A stretch of 64,000 nucleotides of DNA from Oscillospiraceae bacterium (GTDB lineage: Bacteria > Bacillota > Clostridia > Oscillospirales > Oscillospiraceae), in assembly GCA_017436785.1 (NCBI GenBank), contig JAFSCK010000088.1:1-64000 (forward strand), in the 5' to 3' direction. Position numbers and translations under genes: made by a program. Under the pieces are notes generated by a model. That model did no database searches and had not been told where the DNA came from. It saw nothing but the letters and a program-made list of their open reading frames with translations. Shown here in pieces: positions 8,069 through 15,341 of the stretch. Each line of letters starts with the position of its first letter. The stretch's first letter is position 1.

Positions 8069-9004
8069 ATGAAAAAGCTGATCTCTCTGACTCTTGTGAT
8101 GACAATGCTCTGTCTGGCGCTGGCTGGCTGCGGCAGTTCTTCCGGTGCTTCCGGAGATAAGAATTTTACAGTTGGTGTCTGCCAGCTGATGGTCCATGAT
8201 TCTCTGGATCAGGCAACCAATGGCTTTGTGGATGCGCTGAAGGCTGATGTGGAAGCCGCAGGCGGCACGGTAGAGGTGGATACGCAGGTCGCCGGCGAAG
8301 CTGGACTGTGCACCACTGTGATCAATACCTTCACCGCCAAGAAGGTAGACCTTATCATGGCGAATGCGACTCCCGCATTGCTGGCTGCTGCTAATGCAAC
8401 CACCACCATTCCCGTTCTGGGCACCTCTGTTACGGATTATGCCGATACCTTTGCAGGTAACATTCCTGCCAACGTTTCCGGTACTTCTGATGCCGTTCCC
8501 TTTGATGAGCAGGCTAAGATGATGATCGACACGCTGGGCCTGACAGCCGGCGATCTGGTCGGTGTTCTGTACTGCACCAATGAAAGCAACTCCCTGATCC
8601 AGTATGAAGCTGTAAAGGCGCTGTTCGAGGCAGAGGGCATCGAAGTAAAGCCCTATACCTTCTCCGAAACCACTGAGCTGCAGGCCCTGACCACCTCCAT
8701 GGCAGGTGAGGTGAAGGCTGTTTACATCCCCTCCGACAACACCGTCGCAGCCAATGATGCCATCGTCGGTACCATCTGCACAGAGCAGAATGTTCCTGTT
8801 TACACCAGCTACGGCGGTGCCATCTGCTACGCATCCTTGTCCATTGACTACTACCAGCTGGGCTACGAAACCGGCAAGATGGCTGCAGCGATCCTGCTGG
8901 AGGGCAAGACCCCTGCTGACTATGATGTTATGACCCTGACGCCCAGCGTTTCTTACAACGAAGAGCTCTGCGCACAGCTGGGCATTGAGGTTCCTGCGGA
9001 ATAA
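8069..9004 (+). CDS. ABC transporter substrate-binding lipoprotein (TrpX-like)
   Basis: This 311-residue lipoprotein has a signal ending in LALAGC and belongs to the ABC_sub_bind family (TrpX-like). The N-terminal FTVGVCQLMVHDSLDQATNG and the VDLIMANATPALLAAANATT stretch are typical. In streptococci TrpXYZ importers are under tryptophan T-box control; here the T-box seems to read Phe, so the cargo may be phenylalanine or a related aromatic. ATG 8069 is preferred over an in-frame GTG at 8054, because GGAGG at 8056-8060 is the ribosome site and lies inside the longer version. The permease and ATPase genes follow. Confidence 0.88.
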   Translation: MKKLISLTLVMTMLCLALAGCGSSSGASGDKNFTVGVCQLMVHDSLDQATNGFVDALKADVEAAGGTVEVDTQVAGEAGLCTTVINTFTAKKVDLIMANATPALLAAANATTTIPVLGTSVTDYADTFAGNIPANVSGTSDAVPFDEQAKMMIDTLGLTAGDLVGVLYCTNESNSLIQYEAVKALFEAEGIEVKPYTFSETTELQALTTSMAGEVKAVYIPSDNTVAANDAIVGTICTEQNVPVYTSYGGAICYASLSIDYYQLGYETGKMAAAILLEGKTPADYDVMTLTPSVSYNEELCAQLGIEVPAE

Positions 9005-9025
9005 TTTTTCTGATTTGAGGTAATT

Positions 9026-9964
9026 ATGGCTTTTCTATATGCGCTGCCGGGTGCGGTAGCAGAAGGACTTATTTGGGGATTGATGGCCATGGGTGTCTAT
9101 ATCTCCTATAAAATTCTGGATATTGCGGATCTGACGGTGGATGGTTCCATCTGCACCGGCGGCTGCGTATGCGCTGTTCTGCTGACAGCCGGGGTTCCTG
9201 TCTGGGCAGCAGTTCTGGCGGCACTGATTGCCGGTGCCTTAACAGGAACCGTCACGGGCCTGCTGCATACGGTTTTGGGGATCCCCTCTATTTTGGCAGG
9301 CATTCTAACACAGCTGATGCTGTACTCCGTGAATCTGCTGATCCTTGGGGGAAAATCCCTGATGCCCATTGATCCCAGAGCCAATGAGCTGCTGGTGCAC
9401 ATGAGCGACAATAACAGCGCCGTTATAACAATGACGGTATTTGTGGCCTTGACCATCTTCCTGTTGTATGAGTTCTTCTATACGGAAGTAGGTCTGACAC
9501 TGAAATCCACCGGCGACAATCCGGACATGAGCCGGGCACAGGGCGTGGATGTGGACCGGAACAAGGTCGTAGGCCTCGCCATAGCCAACGGCATCGTAGC
9601 CATGGCAGGTGCCCTGCTTGCCCAGTATAAGGGCTCTGCCAATATCAACGACGGCAGAGGCGCCATCGTCATCGCGCTGGCAGCCATTTTCATTGGTCTT
9701 TCTGTCTCCCTGAAGATCAAGCCGAATTTTGTATGCAGCCTGATCGGCGTGGTGTGCGGCGGTATCGTATATTATATCGTGTATAATTTTGTGATATTGC
9801 TGGGCCTGAAGACAGACTATCTTAAGATGCTTTCCGCCATCATCGTCGCACTGTTTTTGGGTGTGCCGTATCTGAAAGGAAAGTATTTTACCAAGCAGAA
9901 GGACTTGCATCCTTCCGATTTCGCGCAAAAAGCCAATGCGGAGGGAGGAAAGGGCCATGCTTAA
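9026..9964 (+). CDS. ABC transporter permease (TrpY-like)
   Basis: The 312-residue polytopic protein is a branched-chain-amino-acid-type (LivH-like) permease, with about eight or nine hydrophobic segments and the LTVDGSICTGGCVCAVLL and STGDNPDMSRAQGVDVDRNK blocks. It is the membrane channel for the lipoprotein encoded just upstream. Its last eight bases overlap the ATPase start. GAGGTAAT precedes the ATG at 9026. Which solute it carries is inferred only from the Phe-type T-box. Confidence 0.88.
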   Translation: MAFLYALPGAVAEGLIWGLMAMGVYISYKILDIADLTVDGSICTGGCVCAVLLTAGVPVWAAVLAALIAGALTGTVTGLLHTVLGIPSILAGILTQLMLYSVNLLILGGKSLMPIDPRANELLVHMSDNNSAVITMTVFVALTIFLLYEFFYTEVGLTLKSTGDNPDMSRAQGVDVDRNKVVGLAIANGIVAMAGALLAQYKGSANINDGRGAIVIALAAIFIGLSVSLKIKPNFVCSLIGVVCGGIVYYIVYNFVILLGLKTDYLKMLSAIIVALFLGVPYLKGKYFTKQKDLHPSDFAQKANAEGGKGHA

Positions 9965-10751
9965 GATCACCAATCTGCAAAAGACCTTCAATGCAGGCAC
10001 CATCAACGCAAAGACTGCGCTGGATGGCTTGGACCTCCATATTAAAAAAGGAGATTTCGTTACGGTCATTGGAGGCAACGGCGCAGGCAAATCCACCCTG
10101 CAAAATGCCATTGCCGGTGTCTGGAAGCCGGATTTTGGCACCATTGAGATCGATGGTGTTGATGTTACCAATATGCCGGAGCACAAGCGGGCACAGTTTT
10201 TGGGCCGGGTCTTTCAGGACCCCATGAGAGGAACGGCTCCGGATATGGAGATTGCGGAGAACCTTTCCATTGCTTCCAAGAGAGGCATTCGCCGCCGTTT
10301 CGTTCGGGGTGTCCGCAAGGCTGACCGGGAATACTACCGGGAGCTCTTGAAGACCTTGGATCTGGGCTTGGAGGACCGGCTTTCTACCAAAGTAGGCCTC
10401 CTTTCCGGAGGACAGCGGCAGGCTCTGACACTGCTGATGGCATCCATGAACCGTCCCAAGCTGCTCCTGCTGGATGAGCATACCGCAGCGCTGGACCCCA
10501 AGACGGCAGCGAAGGTTCTGGAGATCACAGACAGGATCGTGAAGGAAAATGAACTGACCACGCTGATGATCACCCATAACATGAAAGATGCCATTGCCCA
10601 CGGCAACCGGCTTATCATGATGCAAAATGGCCGCATCATTGTAGATGTGGAAGGGGAGGAAAAGCAGAAGCTGACGGTGGAGGACCTGCTGAAGCTGTTT
10701 GCACAGGCCAGCGGCAGTGAATTTGCCAACGACCGCGCCATTCTTGCCTGA
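9957..10751 (+). CDS. ABC transporter ATP-binding protein (TrpZ-like)
   Basis: The 264-residue ATPase drives the importer. It shows Walker A GGNGAGKST, signature LSGGQRQALTLL, Walker B LLLLDEHTAALDP and the H-loop in LMITHNM. The start at 9957 follows GGAGGAAAGGG and overlaps the permease stop (ATGCTTAA); an upstream GTG-type extension would run through this ribosome site. It ends the operon and is followed by a terminator. Confidence 0.93.
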   Translation: MLKITNLQKTFNAGTINAKTALDGLDLHIKKGDFVTVIGGNGAGKSTLQNAIAGVWKPDFGTIEIDGVDVTNMPEHKRAQFLGRVFQDPMRGTAPDMEIAENLSIASKRGIRRRFVRGVRKADREYYRELLKTLDLGLEDRLSTKVGLLSGGQRQALTLLMASMNRPKLLLLDEHTAALDPKTAAKVLEITDRIVKENELTTLMITHNMKDAIAHGNRLIMMQNGRIIVDVEGEEKQKLTVEDLLKLFAQASGSEFANDRAILA

Positions 10752-10778
10752 GAAGAACGGAATATGACACAAATCATA

Positions 10779-10810
10779 AGACGCATCCACAACGCGTGGA
10801 TGCGTCTTTT
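10779..10810 (+). terminator. Terminator of the ABC importer operon
   Basis: AGACGCATCCAC and GTGGATGCGTCT pair around AACGC, followed by TTTT. Confidence 0.88.
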
Positions 10811-10923
10811 CTATGGAAAAGCTTCACAGGACACCGAAAAACGGTAAGCAAAAATGTGACCAAATCACGGAAAAGGAATGGCGATCTGGATATACTAAAG
10901 AAAAAAGAAAAGGAGCGGTCAAT

Positions 10924-11244
10924 ATGGCAGCAAGAAATATCAATGCAAAAGAATATCAGCAACTGATTCTGGGAGAAAAGCCGGTCCTCGTAGACTTCTG
11001 GGCACCTTGGTGTGGCTACTGCCGCAGGATCGGACCGGCACTGGATAAAATTGCAGACAGCCGGGAGGATGTGATCGTGGTGAAGGTCAACATCGACGAC
11101 GAGCCGCAGCTGGCGAATGATGAACGTATTGAAGTGATCCCGACGCTGCTTCTTTATCGTAATGGCTTTGACCTCGGTTCCATCGTAGCGCCTGAATCCA
11201 AGGCACGGATCGAGGCGTTTTTGGAAGAAGCACTGAACGAATAA
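10924..11244 (+). CDS. trxA: Thioredoxin with WCGYC active site
   Basis: The 106-residue protein has the thioredoxin fold: VLVDFWAPWCGYC with the redox pair C30 and C33, and the cis-proline stretch IEVIPTLLLYRNG. It would reduce disulfides in cytoplasmic proteins with electrons from TrxB, encoded 13 bases downstream. The active site is WCGYC rather than the usual WCGPC; the residue between the cysteines tunes redox potential, so this may be a variant thioredoxin. The start at 10924 follows GGAGCGGTC. An in-frame start further up would lie in the intergenic region and lacks a ribosome site. Confidence 0.92.
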   Translation: MAARNINAKEYQQLILGEKPVLVDFWAPWCGYCRRIGPALDKIADSREDVIVVKVNIDDEPQLANDERIEVIPTLLLYRNGFDLGSIVAPESKARIEAFLEEALNE

Positions 11245-11257
11245 GGAGGTGTGGCAT

Positions 11258-12181
11258 ATGGCAAAGGTCTATGATATGGTTATCATCGGCGGTGGTCCCG
11301 GCGGGTATACCGCAGCTCTCTATGCCGCCCGGGCAGGCCTCAGGGTGGTGGTGCTGGAAAAGTTGTCTGCCGGAGGGCAGATGGCCTTGACCCATCAGAT
11401 CGATAATTATCCCGGCTTTGTGGAGGGAATCGATGGGTTTACGCTGGCAGAGAACATGCAGCAGCAGGCAGAGCGCTTCGGTGCGGAAACGGAGCTGGCA
11501 GAGGTACTTTCTCTGGATCTGCAGGCGGACCCAAAGATGATCGAGACCAGCGAAGGCATTTTCTATGGCAAAACGGTGGTCTATGCTGCCGGAGCAGGAC
11601 CCAGAGAGCTGGGGCTTCCGAAAGAACAGGAATTGACGGGCAGAGGCGTAAATTACTGCGCTGCCTGTGACGGAATGTTCTACCGGGGTAAGACGGTGGT
11701 GGTTGTAGGAGGCGGCAACTCCGCGGCAGCAGATGCTCTGCTCCTGTCCCGGATCGCAAAAAAGGTGATCCTGGTCCACCGCCGTGACACCCTCCGGGCA
11801 ACGAAGGTCTATCACAAATCTCTCACGGAAGCGGAAAATGTAGAGTTCCGCTGGAACAGCGCCGTTGCAGAGCTGCGCTATGGAGAAAAGCTGAATGCTG
11901 TGGTGCTGCAGGATCTTCAGACCGGAGAGAAAAGCGTGGTGGAATGCGATGGCCTGTTTGTGAGTATTGGCAGAAAGCCTGCAACGGAACTTGTGAGGGA
12001 CCAGCTTGCACTGGACCAGTCCGGTTATGTGATTGCCGATGAATCCACCCGTACCAGCATTCCCGGCGTGTTTGCGGTAGGCGATGTCCGGACCAAGGTG
12101 CTGCGGCAGATCCTTACTGCTGCGGCAGACGGTGCCATGGCAGTGCATTATGCGGAGGAATACCTGTCAGAAAAAGGGTAA
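11258..12181 (+). CDS. trxB: Thioredoxin reductase
   Basis: The 307-residue flavoprotein passes electrons from NADPH through FAD to thioredoxin. The FAD motif is VIIGGGPGGYTAALYAARAG near the N terminus, the redox motif is CAACDG (C134 and C137), the NADPH motif is VVVGGGNSAAADALLLSR and the C-terminal FAD motif is GVFAVGDVR. Length is normal. ATG 11258 has AAGGAGG eight bases upstream; the in-frame GTG at 11249 overlaps that site and is rejected. It forms a two-gene operon with trxA. Confidence 0.95.
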   Translation: MAKVYDMVIIGGGPGGYTAALYAARAGLRVVVLEKLSAGGQMALTHQIDNYPGFVEGIDGFTLAENMQQQAERFGAETELAEVLSLDLQADPKMIETSEGIFYGKTVVYAAGAGPRELGLPKEQELTGRGVNYCAACDGMFYRGKTVVVVGGGNSAAADALLLSRIAKKVILVHRRDTLRATKVYHKSLTEAENVEFRWNSAVAELRYGEKLNAVVLQDLQTGEKSVVECDGLFVSIGRKPATELVRDQLALDQSGYVIADESTRTSIPGVFAVGDVRTKVLRQILTAAADGAMAVHYAEEYLSEKG

Positions 12182-12209
12182 TTGACATATTCCGGAACTT
12201 GGATATAAT
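12182..12209 (+). promoter_or_regulatory. Promoter of the RNHCP gene
   Basis: TTGACA and TATAAT with a 16-base spacer begin at the trxB stop codon. Confidence 0.75.
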
Positions 12210-12245
12210 GGAACTATCCAATCTGAATTGTCGAGGAATCCGTAT

Positions 12246-12698
12246 ATGAACCGAGAAAATAAAAGAAAGCAGTATGAAAAGGGTTATTACAAGACCCATG
12301 CCTGTGAGGAAACCTTTACCTGCCGCAATTGCGGCCGTCTGGTAGTACCTGCCGGTGCAGGCAGCGACCACCGCAACCATTGCCCCAATTGCCTGCATTC
12401 CCTGCATGTGGACATCGAGCCCGGCGACCGGGAATCCGACTGCGGCGGCATCATGGAGCCTGTGGCAGTCTGGGTCCGCAATAAGGGTGAATGGGCCATT
12501 ATCCACCGCTGCCGCCGGTGCGGAGAAATGAGCTCCAACCGTGTCCTTGCTGATGATAACCCCATGAAGCTCATGTCCATTGCCATGAAGCCTCTGGCAA
12601 ATCCTCCGTTCCCCATTGAACGGATCGAGGAAATGACCGCCATGATGGGCGGCGAAGGCCAGCTGCCGGAAGCATACCGGAAAAAAACAGAAGAATGA
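12246..12698 (+). CDS. RNHCP domain protein (zinc-ribbon-like)
   Basis: The 150-residue protein carries the motif that names its family, H-R-N-H-C-P, within two Cys pairs (CRNCG and CPNC), plus a second CRRCGE site, so it looks like a small metal-binding protein. It has no known function. ATG 12246 follows GAGGAATCC and a consensus promoter; a TTG at 12228 is possible but lies before the ribosome site. It is a single-gene transcript between promoter and terminator. Confidence 0.8.
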   Translation: MNRENKRKQYEKGYYKTHACEETFTCRNCGRLVVPAGAGSDHRNHCPNCLHSLHVDIEPGDRESDCGGIMEPVAVWVRNKGEWAIIHRCRRCGEMSSNRVLADDNPMKLMSIAMKPLANPPFPIERIEEMTAMMGGEGQLPEAYRKKTEE

Positions 12699-12702
12699 GG
12701 AG

Positions 12703-12732
12703 AACTCCCGGTCTTATGGCTGGGAGTTTTTT
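12703..12732 (+). terminator. Terminator after the RNHCP gene
   Basis: AACTCCC and GGGAGTT pair around a loop, followed by a run of T. Confidence 0.8.
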
Positions 12733-12806
12733 ATCCTGATTCTCAATGAAAGAATGGAATCAAGAAATAGTATTAGATAAGAAATACATGAGCTGAAAAA
12801 AGATAC

Positions 12807-12835
12807 TTGTGTTTCTGTGCATCCGTTATTATAAT
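12807..12835 (+). promoter_or_regulatory. Promoter of the MMPL operon
   Basis: TTGTGT and TATAAT with a 17-base spacer, about 68 bases before the start codon. Confidence 0.65.
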
Positions 12836-12902
12836 AAATGTAATTGTAAAATCCAGAGCGTTTTCGTTTTTTTGGAGCGTTTATGGATGACAGGAGGCAC
12901 CT

Positions 12903-15341
12903 ATGGCAAGCAAACAAAAAGGAAGCGGGTTCAGAAGCTTTGCGGAATTTGTAATCGGTAAACGCAATGTGTTTTTTCTGCTGTACATCTGCGCTTTTAT
13001 TTTCTGTGTTTTTTCCATTGGCTGGGTATATGTGGAAAATGATGTGACCAAATATCTGCCGGAGGATTCTGAGACCCGGATGGGCATTACCGCTATGAAC
13101 GAGAACTTTGCCAGCTTTGGTACTGCCCGGATCATGGTGTCCAATATCACCTATGAAACAGCAGAGGAGATCTATCAGATCCTGTCCGAGATCGACGGTG
13201 TCATGATGGTCACCTTTGACGACTCTATCGAGCATTATAAGGAAGCTTCTGCCGTCTACGATGTGAACTTTTCCGGTGGAAACTTTGATGAATCCAGCCT
13301 GAATGCCATTGAAACCATTCGCCGGCAGCTGGCAGGATACGACCTATATATTGACACACTGGTTGGCTATGATGAAAACAGCATGCTCCGGGGAGAAATG
13401 GCTACGATCCTGGTCGTGGCAGTTGTCCTTGTGCTGACGGTTTTGACCCTGACCAGCCGTGCCTATATGGAGGTGCCGGTGCTACTGATCACCTTTGGTG
13501 CGGCAGCGCTGCTGAATATGGGCACCAACTTCATTTTTGGCACCGTTAGCTTTATTTCCGATTCCATTGCCGTGGTGCTGCAGCTGGCGCTGGCCATTGA
13601 CTATGCCATTATTCTGTGCCACCGTTTTTCTGACGAGCACGAAACCAAGCCCGCCCGGGAAGCTGCGGTGGATGCCCTGACAAAAGCCATCCCGGAGATC
13701 AGTGCCTCCTCGCTGACGACCATCAGCGGCTTGACAGCACTGGGCTTTATGAAGTTTAAAATTGGTCTGGATATGTCCATGGTGCTGGTAAAATCCATTT
13801 TTATCAGCTTACTGTGCGTGTTTACCCTGATGCCGGGCCTTCTGGTGCTGTTTTCGCCCCTTATTGATAAGACCCAGCATAAAAAGCTGCTGCCCAATAT
13901 TACCCCGGTAGGCAAATTCGCGGTAAAGGTGCGAAAGATCTTGCCGCCGCTGTTTATCCTGTCACTGGTTGGCGCGTTCTATTTGTCCAATCAATGCCCC
14001 TTCTGCTATAGCTACAATGATCTGGAAACTGCGAAGATGTCCGAGCGGCAGCATGCCTATTTTAAGATCAAGGAAACCTTCGGAACCAGCAATATGGTTG
14101 CGCTGCTGGTACCCTCCGGGGACTACGAAACGGAAGCAAGGGTGCTGGAGGAATTGAGCCAGATGCCGGAGGTTAAAAGCACCATGGGCTTGTCCGGCAT
14201 CGAAGCAATGGAAGGCTACACGCTGACCGATGCCCTGACACCGCGGGAACTGTCGGAGCTGATCGGATTGGACTACGAAGTGGTGCAGATCCTCTACAGC
14301 ATATATGCCGGGGAGAATGCCCAGTTTGGTGCCATCCTGAATGGTTTGGAGGATTACCGTGTCCCGCTATTTGACATGTTCCTGTTCCTGAAGGATCAGC
14401 TGGAGGAATACAACATCTCTCTGGGCGATATGGACGGCATGTCTGTAGACGAAATGTTCTCCATGCTGGATATGGCCCGGGATCAGATGCAGAGCGATAA
14501 TTACAGCCGCATGGTCATCTATCTGAACCTTCCGGAGGAGAGTGAGGAGACCTTCCAATTCCTGCAGACCATCCGGGCTGTGGTAGGGAAGTACTATCCG
14601 GGAGATTACTATGTGGTGGGCAACTCCACCAGCTCCCGTGATCTGTCAGCCTCCTTTGCCACAGACAATCTGATGATCTCTTTGCTGTCGGCCTTCTTTG
14701 TCATTGTGGTTTTGATTTTTACCTTCCAGTCCGCCGGCTTGCCGGTGCTGCTGATTGCAGTCATTCAGGGCAGTATCTGGATCAATTTCTCCATTCCCAC
14801 CATTACGGGAACGCCCTTGTATTTCCTCGGCTATTTGATCGTCAATGCATTGCAGATGGGTGCCAACATTGACTATGCCATTGTCATCTCCAGCCACTAT
14901 CAGGAGGAAAAGGCCATTAGGCCCCATAAGGAGGCCATCATTTATGCGCTGAACTCCGCATTCCCAACCATTTTTACCTCCGGTTCTATGATGGCAGCGG
15001 CGGGACTTCTGATCGGCAACATGTCTGCGCAGCCTGTGGTTTCGATCATGGGTACCTGTATTGGCCGCGGAACCATCATTTCCATCATTCTGGTCCTGTT
15101 TGTACTGCCCTCGATTCTGGTGCTGGGCGATTCCATCATCGAGCGGACCAAATTTAAGATCAAGACCATCGAGCCGAAGCGCAGAGAAGCAACCGGTACT
15201 GTCCGGGTGCAGGGCCATGTCCGGGGCTATGTTTCCGGTATGGTAGACGCGGACTTTAACGGTGTGCTCCACGGCAAGCTGAATGCTACCATCAGTACGG
15301 ATGGAGCCGTAGAAGAGGAAGGAGGTGCTGAGGATGCGTAA
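12903..15341 (+). CDS. RND/MMPL-family exporter
   Basis: The 812-residue protein has the duplicated RND plan: a transmembrane helix near the N terminus, a large outer domain (about 45-155), a block of helices (about 165-370) with the SSD-like LQLALAIDYAIILCHRFSDE, another outer domain (about 380-590), and a second helix block with LQMGANIDYAIVISSHYQ. In the MMPL family such proteins move lipids or other hydrophobic molecules using the proton gradient. The charged residue D in each IDYAI motif is the likely proton relay. It ends with an acidic soluble tail. AGGAGG precedes ATG 12903. The next gene overlaps its end, so the surface protein is probably its partner or cargo-linked factor. Confidence 0.88.
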   Translation: MASKQKGSGFRSFAEFVIGKRNVFFLLYICAFIFCVFSIGWVYVENDVTKYLPEDSETRMGITAMNENFASFGTARIMVSNITYETAEEIYQILSEIDGVMMVTFDDSIEHYKEASAVYDVNFSGGNFDESSLNAIETIRRQLAGYDLYIDTLVGYDENSMLRGEMATILVVAVVLVLTVLTLTSRAYMEVPVLLITFGAAALLNMGTNFIFGTVSFISDSIAVVLQLALAIDYAIILCHRFSDEHETKPAREAAVDALTKAIPEISASSLTTISGLTALGFMKFKIGLDMSMVLVKSIFISLLCVFTLMPGLLVLFSPLIDKTQHKKLLPNITPVGKFAVKVRKILPPLFILSLVGAFYLSNQCPFCYSYNDLETAKMSERQHAYFKIKETFGTSNMVALLVPSGDYETEARVLEELSQMPEVKSTMGLSGIEAMEGYTLTDALTPRELSELIGLDYEVVQILYSIYAGENAQFGAILNGLEDYRVPLFDMFLFLKDQLEEYNISLGDMDGMSVDEMFSMLDMARDQMQSDNYSRMVIYLNLPEESEETFQFLQTIRAVVGKYYPGDYYVVGNSTSSRDLSASFATDNLMISLLSAFFVIVVLIFTFQSAGLPVLLIAVIQGSIWINFSIPTITGTPLYFLGYLIVNALQMGANIDYAIVISSHYQEEKAIRPHKEAIIYALNSAFPTIFTSGSMMAAAGLLIGNMSAQPVVSIMGTCIGRGTIISIILVLFVLPSILVLGDSIIERTKFKIKTIEPKRREATGTVRVQGHVRGYVSGMVDADFNGVLHGKLNATISTDGAVEEEGGAEDA

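Noticed and set aside
12228..12245. TTG start for the RNHCP gene
   Set aside because: It lies before the ribosome site GAGGAATCC; ATG 12246 fits better.
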